From Melioribacter sp. (lineage in GTDB: Bacteria; Bacteroidota; Ignavibacteria; Ignavibacteriales; Melioribacteraceae), in contig JAOACD010000016.1 in the NCBI GenBank assembly GCA_026417975.1, forward strand, positions 186,001-250,000: 64,000 nucleotides of DNA. Reading direction: 5' to 3'. Positions 36,763 through 45,703 of the stretch are shown here, piece after piece. Below the pieces are notes generated by a model, which saw only the letters and a program-made list of their open reading frames with translations, did not search any database and was not told where the DNA came from. A program made the translations under genes and the position numbers. The first letter of the stretch is position 1. Each line of letters opens with the position of its first letter.

Positions 36763-37788
36763 ATGAAAATTTTTTTTCATTCTATTACTACGTTCTTTTT
36801 AATAGGAGCTTCTGTATTTTCCCAAAACCTTCCAAAATTTAGTGGATTGATGTTTGGGGATTACTTTTACAATTTATCTTATCATAATTCCTCTGATGAA
36901 GGTATGAATGGATTTCAATTTAGAAGAATTTTTATAACAGCAGATTATACTATTGCTGAAAACTTTAATTCAAGATTTCGACTTGAAGCTGATAATATTT
37001 CGAACCGTAATTCAACAAGTAACAAAATGAATGTTTGGGTAAAAGATGCTTACTTGGAATGGGTCAATGTCTTTACTGGCTCAAATTTGTATATAGGTCT
37101 TTCACCTACTCCAGCTTTCGAAACCTCTACTAAAATATGGAATCACCGTTTTATTGAGAAAACTATTCTTGATTATAATAGTATTGTTTCAGCTAGAGAT
37201 ATGGGAATTGACCTTAGAGGAAATTTAATTAATGGAGGTAAAATTAAATATTGGTTTAAAGTTGGAAATAATATGAGTGGAGGTCCAGAGAATAATAAAT
37301 ATAAAAGATTTTATGCTTCATTTGAGTTTTATTTATTGAAGAATTTTATATTTATCACTTATGGCGACTTCACAACTTATTCTTCTATTTATGATGAAGT
37401 GAATAAAACGACATTAAAAACAAACAGTAATGTTTTATCGTTGTTCTTAAATTATAAGTACAAAAAATTTTCATTTGGTATTGAATCTTTTTTAAGGAAT
37501 ATTAAAAATGGATTTAAAAATCAAAATGTAATTCAAGACTTAAATTCATATGGCATTTCGCTATGGGCTTATCATTCTATTGGGGATAAATTTACTTTTA
37601 TAGGTAGATATGATTTTTTTGATGGAAATGCTAAAGTTAATAAAGATGGCTATTCATTATTTATTTTTGCATTCGACTATAAACCAACTCAAAAAGTTCA
37701 TATTGCTCCTAATTTTGAATTAACAAAGTATGAAAATGGAAATAAAGATGATTTTGTACCAAGACTAACATTTTTCTGGGAATTTTAA
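36763..37788 (+). CDS. Outer-membrane porin of the OprO/OprP (phosphate-selective) type
   Basis: 341 residues with a signal peptide (to about 20, VFSQ). The mature protein has regular amphipathic strands: GLMFGDYFYNLSYH, FRRIFITADYTI, RFRLEADN, KDAYLEWVN, and it ends in FVPRLTFFWEF, the aromatic C-terminal residue typical of barrels. The order of strands near the N-terminus resembles phosphate-selective porin O/P and related trimeric porins. Purine-rich GAGGAGAGAGAG precedes the ATG. It is the first gene of the porin-pstSCAB-phoU operon, and the Pho-box-like repeats upstream support a role in phosphate uptake. Family call moderate. Confidence 0.75.
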   Translation: MKIFFHSITTFFLIGASVFSQNLPKFSGLMFGDYFYNLSYHNSSDEGMNGFQFRRIFITADYTIAENFNSRFRLEADNISNRNSTSNKMNVWVKDAYLEWVNVFTGSNLYIGLSPTPAFETSTKIWNHRFIEKTILDYNSIVSARDMGIDLRGNLINGGKIKYWFKVGNNMSGGPENNKYKRFYASFEFYLLKNFIFITYGDFTTYSSIYDEVNKTTLKTNSNVLSLFLNYKYKKFSFGIESFLRNIKNGFKNQNVIQDLNSYGISLWAYHSIGDKFTFIGRYDFFDGNAKVNKDGYSLFIFAFDYKPTQKVHIAPNFELTKYENGNKDDFVPRLTFFWEF

Positions 37789-37806
37789 AATAAACTGGAG
37801 TAATAA

Positions 37807-38856
37807 ATGAGAAATAAGATAATGCTGTTGTTTTTATTAATTGTAGGTGCAACTAAATTTAGTATTGCACAAGTACAGTTAAATGCTGCTGGAGCTACTT
37901 TTCCATATGTTATTTATTCAAAATGGTTTGATGAATTTAAAAAGATTACTGGAATTCAAATTAATTACCAATCGATTGGAAGTGGGGGTGGTATTAAACA
38001 GGTAATAGAAGGTACAGTAGATTTTGGAGCAAGTGATGGACCTATGAGTGATGAACAACTTAATGAAGCAAGGCAAAAACGAGGTACAGATATAGTCCAT
38101 ATTCCAACTGTGTTAGGAGCTGTTGTTCTTAGTTATAATCTTAGAGAAGTTAATAAACCAATTAAACTCGATGGAAAAACTATTGCTGATATTTTCTTAG
38201 GTAAAATTAATATGTGGAATGATAAGAGAATTTCAGAGTTAAATCCAGACGTTAAACTTCCAAATAAAAGCATAATAGTTGTACATCGTTCTGATGGTAG
38301 TGGTACTACTTATATTTTTACTCATTACCTTTCAAAAGTAAGTGAAGAATGGGCAAAGAGAGTAGGTTATAATACGTCAGTTAATTGGCCTATAGGCCTT
38401 GGAGGAAAAGGGAACGAAGGGGTTACAGGTGTAATTAAACAAACTGATGGTGCAATAGGGTATATTGAATTAGCTTATGCTGTAAAGAATAAATTACCTT
38501 ATGCATTAATTAAAAATAAATCAGGAAATTTTGTAGAAGCAAATTTTAAATCCGTAACAGCTGCTGCTGCAGGTGCTATTAAAGATATACCGGAAGATTT
38601 AAGAGCAATGATAACAAATGCAGATGGAAAAGATTCTTATCCAATATCTGGATTTACATGGCTTTTAGTTTATAGAGATATGAAGGATAAATCTAAAGCA
38701 GAGGCACTTGTTAAATTTTTAAAGTGGGCAATGGAAAAAGGACAAGCTTTTGCAGAGGAATTATATTATGCTCCTCTTCCTAAAGCTATTGTTAAGTTAA
38801 ATGAAAAGAAAATAAACTCACTTACTGTTAATGGTAAACCTATTAAAGTGAAATAA
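37807..38856 (+). CDS. pstS: Phosphate ABC transporter substrate-binding protein
   Basis: 349 residues. Signal peptide (about 1-21, SIAQ). Phosphate-cleft motifs are clear: GAGATFPYVIYSKW, GSGGGIKQV, DFGASDGPMSDE, and VVHRSDGSGTTYIFTHYL, whose Ser/Arg/Asp/Thr residues bind the anion. It catches phosphate in the periplasm and delivers it to PstCA. No lipobox is seen, so it is soluble. The gene begins 18 bases after the porin and is followed in 2 bases by pstC. Confidence 0.96.
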   Translation: MRNKIMLLFLLIVGATKFSIAQVQLNAAGATFPYVIYSKWFDEFKKITGIQINYQSIGSGGGIKQVIEGTVDFGASDGPMSDEQLNEARQKRGTDIVHIPTVLGAVVLSYNLREVNKPIKLDGKTIADIFLGKINMWNDKRISELNPDVKLPNKSIIVVHRSDGSGTTYIFTHYLSKVSEEWAKRVGYNTSVNWPIGLGGKGNEGVTGVIKQTDGAIGYIELAYAVKNKLPYALIKNKSGNFVEANFKSVTAAAAGAIKDIPEDLRAMITNADGKDSYPISGFTWLLVYRDMKDKSKAEALVKFLKWAMEKGQAFAEELYYAPLPKAIVKLNEKKINSLTVNGKPIKVK

Positions 38857-38858
38857 TA

Positions 38859-39857
38859 ATGAAAGAATTATTAGTAGAAAAATCTTATTCCTCAGTTTAT
38901 GATAAGTTAAAAAGGAATAGTTTAAAACAAGCTAATAATATTAGAAAAATTAACTGGGGAGATTTTATTTATGAAAAGCTAACTCTTTTTTTTGCAATTA
39001 TTGTTTTTCTTCTTGTTGTTGTTATGGGCTATGAAATGTATGTTAATTCTAAATTGTCTATAGATAAATTTGGCTGGAAGTTTTTATCTGAAAAAACTTG
39101 GGACCCTGTAACTGAAATATATGGTGCTCTTCCGTCAATTGTTGGTACGCTTGTTTCTTCTTTTCTAGCATTGCTGATTGCTTTCCCTTTAAGTATAGGT
39201 GTGGCTATTTATTTATCAGAATTAGCCCCCAGTTGGCTTGAAAAACCTTTATCTTTTCTAGTTGAATTATTAGCTGGCATTCCAAGTATAGTTTATGGTT
39301 TATGGGGAATTTTTGTATTAGTACCATGGCTTCGTACAGAAGTGCAACCTTTTTTATATGAGCACCTTGGTTTTCTACCTTTCTTTAGAGGACCAATGTA
39401 TGGCTTTAGTATATTAGCAGCTTCCTTAATTTTATCTGTTATGGTTCTTCCTATTATTAGTTCAATATCAAGGGATATAATGAGATCTGTTCCTTCTGTT
39501 CAAAAAGAAGCTGCATTAGCCTTGGGTGCAACAAAATGGGAAGCTACAAAAATAGTGCTCGCAAATTCTAAAACAGGAATTTTAGGAGCAACAATGCTTG
39601 GTCTAGGAAGAGCTATTGGTGAAACTATGGCAGTTACAATGGTAATAGGTAATAGACCAATAATTTCTCTTTCTCTTTTTGATCCTGGTTATACAATGGC
39701 AAGTATAATAGCTAATGAATTTACTGAAGCAACTTCGGAACTTTATATTAGTGCTTTAATTGAATTAGCATTAATTCTTTTTATAATTACTATTGTAATT
39801 AATGCAGCTGCAAGATTTTTAGTTTGGAGTTTGGAAAGAAAATGGAAGAAAATATAA
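38859..39857 (+). CDS. pstC: Phosphate ABC transporter permease PstC
   Basis: 332 residues with six predicted inner-membrane helices. The N-terminal 35 residues are polar and longer than usual. The permease core shows GALPSIVGTLVSS, ELLAGIPSIVYGLWGIF, and the EAALALGATKWEATKIV coupling loop that docks on PstB, followed by GLGRAIGETMAVTMVIGN. Forms the channel with PstA. It starts 2 bases after the pstS stop, and pstA begins inside its end, indicating tight co-translation. Confidence 0.95.
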   Translation: MKELLVEKSYSSVYDKLKRNSLKQANNIRKINWGDFIYEKLTLFFAIIVFLLVVVMGYEMYVNSKLSIDKFGWKFLSEKTWDPVTEIYGALPSIVGTLVSSFLALLIAFPLSIGVAIYLSELAPSWLEKPLSFLVELLAGIPSIVYGLWGIFVLVPWLRTEVQPFLYEHLGFLPFFRGPMYGFSILAASLILSVMVLPIISSISRDIMRSVPSVQKEAALALGATKWEATKIVLANSKTGILGATMLGLGRAIGETMAVTMVIGNRPIISLSLFDPGYTMASIIANEFTEATSELYISALIELALILFIITIVINAAARFLVWSLERKWKKI

Positions 39858-40711
39858 AAAAGTATAAAAGAAAATTAATCTTTCGTAAGCTAAAAAGCTT
39901 TTTTATAATGAATTTGTCTTTTATTTCAGCATTGATTGCAATAGTGCCTCTTGCATTTATTTTCTATTATACTGTTTCGAAGGGTATTTCACATTTAAAT
40001 ATTGACTTCTTTATAGCTATGCCAAAACCTGTGGGAGAATCAGGTGGAGGTATGGCAAATGCAATTGTAGGAACTTTGATTTTAGTTGGATTAGGGGGTT
40101 TAATAGGTTTACCAATAGGTATTATGGCAGGAATCTATTTGGCAGAATTTGGTAATAATAAGTTTGCTTTTCTTTTAAGATTTATGACAGATGTATTAAG
40201 TGGGGTTCCTTCAATTGTTGTTGGAGTAGTTGCTTATACTTTAGTTGTTATTCCAATGAAGCATTTTTCGGCACTTGCTGGTGGTGTGGCATTGGCTATT
40301 CTTATGATACCAACAGTTACAAGAACTACAGAGGAAATGATAAGGTTAGTACCACATAGCTATCGAGAAGCAGGCCTAGGATTAGGAATTCCAAAATGGA
40401 AAACATCTTTTTTTATAGTTTTAAGAACTGCATGGAAAGGAATTGCTACAGGAATTCTCCTAGCTTTATCTCGCGCAGCTGGTGAAACTGCTCCACTACT
40501 TTTTACTGCTTTAGGTAATAGATTCTGGTCGACTGATATTTTTCAACCTATAGCTTCTTTGACTGTTTATATTTATGATTATGCGCGTGCTCCATTTGAA
40601 GACTGGAATCAACAGGCATGGACAGCTGCTTTAGTCTTAATTTTGTTTATTTCATTGTTTAGCATTGCATTTAGAATAATCACTAAATCTAAATATAAAA
40701 CCAATCAATAA
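39842..40711 (+). CDS. pstA: Phosphate ABC transporter permease PstA
   Basis: 289 residues from ATG 39842; an upstream in-frame TTG at 39824 is possible but has no ribosome site. Core motifs: GGMANAIVGTLILVGLGGLIGLPIG, DVLSGVPSIVVGVVAY, the coupling loop YREAGLGLGIPKWKTSFFIVL, and LALSRAAGETAPLLFTALGN. Six membrane helices. It pairs with PstC to move phosphate, driven by PstB. The start overlaps pstC by 16 bases and pstB follows after 3 bases. Confidence 0.95.
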   Translation: MEENIKKYKRKLIFRKLKSFFIMNLSFISALIAIVPLAFIFYYTVSKGISHLNIDFFIAMPKPVGESGGGMANAIVGTLILVGLGGLIGLPIGIMAGIYLAEFGNNKFAFLLRFMTDVLSGVPSIVVGVVAYTLVVIPMKHFSALAGGVALAILMIPTVTRTTEEMIRLVPHSYREAGLGLGIPKWKTSFFIVLRTAWKGIATGILLALSRAAGETAPLLFTALGNRFWSTDIFQPIASLTVYIYDYARAPFEDWNQQAWTAALVLILFISLFSIAFRIITKSKYKTNQ

Positions 40712-40714
40712 ATT

Positions 40715-41524
40715 ATGATAGAACAAGATTTAATTTCAAAAGTTGTTTCACTTGAAGATTATTCTCAAAAAAAATTTGATACAATTATTAAAGTTGAAAA
40801 TCTATTTGCATATTTTGGTGAATTAAAAGCACTCGATAATATATCTTTATCAATTCCTAAAAATAGTGTTACTGCTATAATTGGACCTTCTGGTTGTGGA
40901 AAATCAACTTTTTTGAGATGTTTGAATAAAATGCATCAAGAAATAGGGGGTACAACTGAAGGTAAAATATATTATAACGGAATTGATATTGAAAATATAG
41001 ACCCAGTGATTTTAAGAAGAAATATTGGGATGGTTTTTCAAAAACCAAATCCTTTTCCTACTATGTCGATTATAAATAATGTTGTTGCTGGATTAAAGTA
41101 TAATGGGGTAAGGGATAAAAAATTGTTAAACGAAATTGCAGAAATATGTTTGAAAAAAGTAGGTTTGTGGGAAGAGGTAAAAGATAATCTTAATCGTTCA
41201 GGTGCAAGTCTTTCAGGCGGGCAGCAACAAAGATTATGTATAGCTAGAACACTAACAGTAAATCCAGAAGTAATCTTAATGGATGAACCAACAAGTGCAC
41301 TTGATCCAATTGCAACAACGAAAATTGAAGACTTAATTTACGAACTAAAAAAAGATTATACTATCATTATTGTTACTCACAATATGCAACAAGCAGCTCG
41401 AGTAAGCGACTATACAGCTTTCTTTTATATGGGGAGATTAATAGAATTTTCTGACACAAAAAAGATTTTTACTAATCCTTCTAATAAACAAACTGAAGAG
41501 TATATATCGGGAAGATTTGGATGA
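40715..41524 (+). CDS. pstB: Phosphate ABC transporter ATPase PstB (copy 1)
   Basis: 269 residues. Walker [11 protein letters not shown]-loop [12 protein letters not shown], signature [14 protein letters not shown], Walker [13 protein letters not shown], and the H-loop [14 protein letters not shown]. All catalytic residues are intact. An N-terminal extension of about 20 residues ([16 protein letters not shown]) is absent from copy 2. Copy 1 keeps the canonical KPNPFP-TMS loop, where copy 2 has KSNPFPMS. It begins 3 bases after pstA and its stop overlaps the ATG of the second copy (ATGA). Confidence 0.96.
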   Translation: MIEQDLISKVVSLEDYSQKKFDTIIKVENLFAYFGELKALDNISLSIPKNSVTAIIGPSGCGKSTFLRCLNKMHQEIGGTTEGKIYYNGIDIENIDPVILRRNIGMVFQKPNPFPTMSIINNVVAGLKYNGVRDKKLLNEIAEICLKKVGLWEEVKDNLNRSGASLSGGQQQRLCIARTLTVNPEVILMDEPTSALDPIATTKIEDLIYELKKDYTIIIVTHNMQQAARVSDYTAFFYMGRLIEFSDTKKIFTNPSNKQTEEYISGRFG

Positions 41525-42288
41525 TTATGGAAAGTAATTATAAAATTAAAGTTAAAAATCTTAGTTTGTATTACGGTAAGCTAAAAGCTTTGAATAACAT
41601 TTCAATGGATATTAGAGAAAAAAAAGTAACTGCTTTAATTGGACCATCTGGTTGTGGCAAATCAACTTTTTTAAGATGTTTGAATAGAATGAATGATTTA
41701 ATAGATAATGTCAAAATTGAAGGGGATGTATTAGTAGATGGTAAAAATATTTATAAAGATAGAATTGATGTAGTTGAACTTCGTAAAAGAATAGGTATGA
41801 TATTTCAAAAATCAAATCCTTTCCCTATGTCAATTTATGATAATGTTGCATATGGACCAAGAATAAATGGTATTCGTAATAAAGCAGAATTGGATGAGAT
41901 AGTAGAAAGGAGTTTAAGAAAAGCAGCATTGTGGGATGAGGTAAAAGATAATCTTAAAAAAAGTGGAATGTCATTAAGTGGTGGGCAACAACAAAGACTT
42001 TGTATAGCAAGAGCAATTGCTGTAGAACCAGAAATTCTTTTAATGGATGAACCAGCAAGTGCATTAGACCCAATCTCTACAACAAAAATAGAGGATCTTA
42101 TTTTTGAATTGAAAAATAATTATACAATTGTTATAGTTACGCACAATATGCAGCAAGCATCAAGAGTGAGTGATTATACTGCGTTTTTTTATATGGGTAA
42201 TCTAGTTGAGTATGCAGAAACAGTAAAAATTTTTACATCACCAGATGTTAAACAAACAGAAGATTATATTCGAGGAAAATTTGGATAA
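41521..42288 (+). CDS. pstB: Phosphate ABC transporter ATPase PstB (copy 2)
   Basis: 255 residues, full length, with Walker [10 protein letters not shown], signature [14 protein letters not shown], Walker [13 protein letters not shown] and the same H-loop region as copy 1. The two copies are very alike across the C-terminal half but differ in the helical region ([20 protein letters not shown] here). They look like a tandem duplication that has diverged. Could form a PstB heterodimer or serve a different regulatory input. The start ATG overlaps the first copy's stop; an alternative ATG is 6 bases on. Confidence 0.96.
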   Translation: MIMESNYKIKVKNLSLYYGKLKALNNISMDIREKKVTALIGPSGCGKSTFLRCLNRMNDLIDNVKIEGDVLVDGKNIYKDRIDVVELRKRIGMIFQKSNPFPMSIYDNVAYGPRINGIRNKAELDEIVERSLRKAALWDEVKDNLKKSGMSLSGGQQQRLCIARAIAVEPEILLMDEPASALDPISTTKIEDLIFELKNNYTIVIVTHNMQQASRVSDYTAFFYMGNLVEYAETVKIFTSPDVKQTEDYIRGKFG

Positions 42289-42308
42289 TATTAAAGAAGG
42301 AATTAAAT

Positions 42309-43001
42309 ATGCAAATTCATTTTACAAATGAAATTGAAAATCTAAAAACTAATTTAATTAAAATGGCATCTCTTGTTGACGAACAAGTAGAAAAAGCAAT
42401 TGTTTCATTAGAAACTGGTAATGTAGATTTGTGTAAAGGGATAAAAGCAAAAGATTTGGAAATAGATGCATACGATAATCTTATTCAAACTCAATGTGAA
42501 AATATATTAGCTCTATTTCAACCTGTTGCAGCTGATTTGAGATTTATAATTTCAACAATGATGATAAATAACCAGCTTGAAAGATGTGGAGATATAGCAG
42601 TAAATATTGCACAAAGAGTTAAAAAGACTAAAGAATACAACTCTTTAGTAGTAGAATCACAAATAAGTGAAATGGGTAAACAAGCTCGTCAAATGCTTAA
42701 GCTTGCAATTGATTCTTTTATCTACGGAGATAGTCAATTAGCAGAAAATGTAATTAAGAACGATGAGATTGTCGATAATCTTAATAAACAAGCATTTCAC
42801 TTTTTAGTGTCAAAAATGCAAAGTAATCCTACCTTAATTGAGCCTGCTGCACATTTAATAGTTTTAACAAGACACATCGAACGGTTGGCCGACCACGCAA
42901 CTAATATAGCGGAGGATTTAGTCTTTTATGTAGAAGCAAAAATTATATCTCATAAGAAAAAACTTCAAAAACTATCCAATAAAGGTGAAGAAGATAATTA
43001 A
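42309..43001 (+). CDS. phoU: Phosphate-uptake regulator PhoU
   Basis: 230 residues, all helical, with the two PhoU repeats: an N-terminal three-helix bundle with KDLEIDAYDNLIQTQCENILALFQPVAADLR-type spacing (written here only as its key parts DLEIDAYDN and QPVAADLR) and a second with NDEIVDNLN and HIERLADHATNIAED. These acidic/Asp motifs bind metal clusters. PhoU connects Pst to the PhoR kinase and represses the Pho regulon when phosphate is plentiful. AAGAAGGAA precedes the ATG. Last gene of the operon; phoR and phoB are not in the window. Confidence 0.95.
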   Translation: MQIHFTNEIENLKTNLIKMASLVDEQVEKAIVSLETGNVDLCKGIKAKDLEIDAYDNLIQTQCENILALFQPVAADLRFIISTMMINNQLERCGDIAVNIAQRVKKTKEYNSLVVESQISEMGKQARQMLKLAIDSFIYGDSQLAENVIKNDEIVDNLNKQAFHFLVSKMQSNPTLIEPAAHLIVLTRHIERLADHATNIAEDLVFYVEAKIISHKKKLQKLSNKGEEDN

Positions 43002-43184
43002 CTTTTTATAATTAAATTAATCATTTGATATAGTTATTCCCTTCCAAATTAAACAATTTTATAATTATTTTTTAAAAAAAACAAATAACTATAATTATTA
43101 AAATTTTTATTAATTTATAAAAAACTCTTTGCTTTAGAATTTACTTTTTTTATATTTAACATCAAGCTCAATAACAATTTATTA

Positions 43185-44126
43185 ATGGGCATTGTAAAAC
43201 CAGAGAAATTAAAAACTGGTGATGTTATAGGGGTAATTTCTCCTGCTTCATCGCCTGACGATTTGTCAACAATTGACAGAGGGGTTAGTTACTTAGAAAA
43301 ATTGGGCTACCGTGTAGAAGTTGGTAAAAATGTTGGTAAACAAGTAGGTTATTTGGCTGGTACTGATGAAGAGAGATTATCTGACCTACATGACATGTTT
43401 AGAAATAAAAACGTAAAAGCAATTTTTACGTTGAGAGGTGGCTACGGTTCGTCGCGTTTATTAGATAAAATTGATTACAAATTAATTAGTAATAATCCGA
43501 AGATTTTTGTTGGGCATAGTGACATAAATGCCCTACAATTTGCAATTTATGCTAAATGTAACTTAGTAACTTTTTCTGGCCCAATGATTTCAGTTGATTT
43601 TCAAGATGAAGTTAGCCAATTTACAGAAGAATTATTCTGGAGAATTTTAACTTCAAATAAAAAAATTGGTAAAATTAAAAATCCTAATGCCGAAAAGTTT
43701 TTTGTATTAGTTAAGGGGAAAACTCAGGGGAGAATTTTAGGTGGTAATTTAACCATACTTACTTCATTGATGGGAACCGAGTATTTCCCTCAATTAAAGG
43801 GTTCAATTTTACTTTTAGAAGATATTAATGAAGCTCCTTATAGAATAGATAGAATGTTAAATCAATTGAGACTTGCTAAAGTTTTTAATCAAATAAAAGG
43901 TGTAATTTTAGGGGATTTTATTAATTGTTTTGAAAATGACCCTGATAAAAAATCTTTTACCCTAAATGAGGTAATTTTAGACTATTTTAAAAAATTAAAA
44001 ATTCCAGTAATCTATAATGTTCGTTATGGACACGTTAAAGATAAAATAACTTTTCCGCTTGGAGTTAAGTGTTTAATAAACTCTTCTAATAGTTCGATTG
44101 AGCTCCTCGAAAATGCTGTAAAATAA
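43185..44126 (+). CDS. ldcA: LD-carboxypeptidase (S66 family)
   Basis: 313 residues. S66 serine-peptidase features: IGVISPASSPDD at the N-terminus, TLRGGYGSSRLLD, the nucleophile Ser in FVGHSDINALQ, then a Glu in LLEDINEAPYRIDRML and a C-terminal His in VRYGHVKDKITFPLG. The enzyme trims L,D-linked residues from murein tetrapeptides, usually in the cytosol during peptidoglycan recycling. No signal peptide is present. Appears monocistronic, with 183 bases upstream and 167 downstream lacking any gene. Confidence 0.92.
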   Translation: MGIVKPEKLKTGDVIGVISPASSPDDLSTIDRGVSYLEKLGYRVEVGKNVGKQVGYLAGTDEERLSDLHDMFRNKNVKAIFTLRGGYGSSRLLDKIDYKLISNNPKIFVGHSDINALQFAIYAKCNLVTFSGPMISVDFQDEVSQFTEELFWRILTSNKKIGKIKNPNAEKFFVLVKGKTQGRILGGNLTILTSLMGTEYFPQLKGSILLLEDINEAPYRIDRMLNQLRLAKVFNQIKGVILGDFINCFENDPDKKSFTLNEVILDYFKKLKIPVIYNVRYGHVKDKITFPLGVKCLINSSNSSIELLENAVK

Positions 44127-44293
44127 AGCCCTCTCATTTTAGTTACTTAAAACTTAGAATGATTCTGAAAATTCTTTCTCTTTTTTAAGAAAAATCAACT
44201 TTTCTAGCAAATTTTTTAGCATTTTTCTGATTATTTGCTACTGGTATATTTATTGTTTCAAGGTATCATAAAATTAAAAATTATGGTGGGGCT

Positions 44294-45685
44294 ATGGAAT
44301 TTATAAATGAAGAATATATTTATTCCTTACTTAAAGATGAAACTCTTAATGATATACAACTCCAAAGAGAAACAATCGAAAAAGCTAGGGAAGCTAAAGG
44401 ACTTACCTTAAGAGAAAGTGCTGCACTATTGAATATAACAGATAAAGAACTTCTTGAAGAATTGTTTCATGCTGCAGGGGAAGTTAAAGATAAAATTTAT
44501 GGGAATCGACTAGTTCTTTTTGCCCCACTTTATATTACAAATGTATGTGTTAACAATTGTTTATACTGTGCATTTAGAAGAGATAATAAAGAACTGAAAA
44601 GAAGAACTTTAACATTAGAAGAAATAAAAGAGGAGACAGAATTTTTAGTTAAACAGGGTCATAAACGAATTTTACTCGTCGCAGGTGAACATCCTAAAGA
44701 TTCTGCACTCGAGTTTGTAGGAAAAGCCATTGAATTAATGTATGGCGTTCATATTAATGGTGGAAATATTAGAAGAATAAATGTTAATACAGCACCATTA
44801 TCATTAGAAGGATTTAAAATCTTAAAGAGTTTTGGTATAGGTACGTATCAATGTTTTCAAGAAACATATCATTATGAGACTTATGTAAAAATGCACCCAT
44901 CAGGACCTAAAAAAGATTTTGCATGGCGACTTTATGCAATGGATAGAGCTTTGCAAGCAGGGATTGATGATGTTGGAATTGGAGCTCTTTTTGGTTTAAC
45001 TGATTATAAATTCGAAACTCTTGCAATGCTTATGCACGCCTTTAATCTCGATGAAAAATATGGCATTGGTCCCCATACGATATCTGTACCTCGTTTAGAG
45101 CCAGCACAAAATGCGCCTATATCTCATAATCCTCCTTTTGCTGTAGATGATTTATCTTTCAAAAAGATTGTTGCTGTATTAAGATTGGCAGTCCCTTACA
45201 CAGGTATAATTTTATCAACAAGAGAAAGGCCAGCATTAAGAAGAGAATTGTTCAAGATAGGAGTTTCACAAATAAGTGCTGGTAGTAGAACAGCACCAGG
45301 TGCATATAAGGAATCGAAAGAGAGTTTGAAGGAATATGAAATGCAGCAATTTCAGCTTGGCGACCATCGCTCTTTAGACGAAGTAGTTAGGGATTGCTGT
45401 GAATTAGGATTTTTACCAAGCTTTTGTACAGCTTGTTATCGTTCTGAAAGAACAGGCGATAGATTTATGGAGTTTGCTAAATCAGGTACCATTCACTTTA
45501 TGTGTTCTCCGAATGCTTTGTCAACATTTAAAGAATATATTATAGATTACGCTTCGGAAGAAACTAAGAGAGTTGCTCTCGATTTTATAAAAAATGAAAT
45601 TGAGAAGCTCGAAGGCCCAACTAAAACAAAAGCTCTTAAAATGATTGAAAGAGTGGATAAAGGCGAACGTGATGTTTATTTCTAA
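44294..45685 (+). CDS. hydG: [FeFe]-hydrogenase H-cluster maturase HydG
   Basis: 463 residues. A radical-SAM enzyme that cleaves tyrosine to p-cresol, CO and cyanide for the diiron H-cluster. The SAM [4Fe-4S] ligands are in CVNNCLYC (Cys85, 89, 92). The HydG-specific C-terminal auxiliary cluster is seen as CTACYR with a further Cys in HFMCSPN, separating it from ThiH. Other family cues: GEHPKDS and KMHPSGPKKDFAWR. GTGGGGCT precedes the ATG. hydE follows after 18 bases. hydF and the hydrogenase structural genes are not in the window. Confidence 0.96.
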   Translation: MEFINEEYIYSLLKDETLNDIQLQRETIEKAREAKGLTLRESAALLNITDKELLEELFHAAGEVKDKIYGNRLVLFAPLYITNVCVNNCLYCAFRRDNKELKRRTLTLEEIKEETEFLVKQGHKRILLVAGEHPKDSALEFVGKAIELMYGVHINGGNIRRINVNTAPLSLEGFKILKSFGIGTYQCFQETYHYETYVKMHPSGPKKDFAWRLYAMDRALQAGIDDVGIGALFGLTDYKFETLAMLMHAFNLDEKYGIGPHTISVPRLEPAQNAPISHNPPFAVDDLSFKKIVAVLRLAVPYTGIILSTRERPALRRELFKIGVSQISAGSRTAPGAYKESKESLKEYEMQQFQLGDHRSLDEVVRDCCELGFLPSFCTACYRSERTGDRFMEFAKSGTIHFMCSPNALSTFKEYIIDYASEETKRVALDFIKNEIEKLEGPTKTKALKMIERVDKGERDVYF

Positions 45686-45703
45686 AATAATTTTATCTGT
45701 TAA

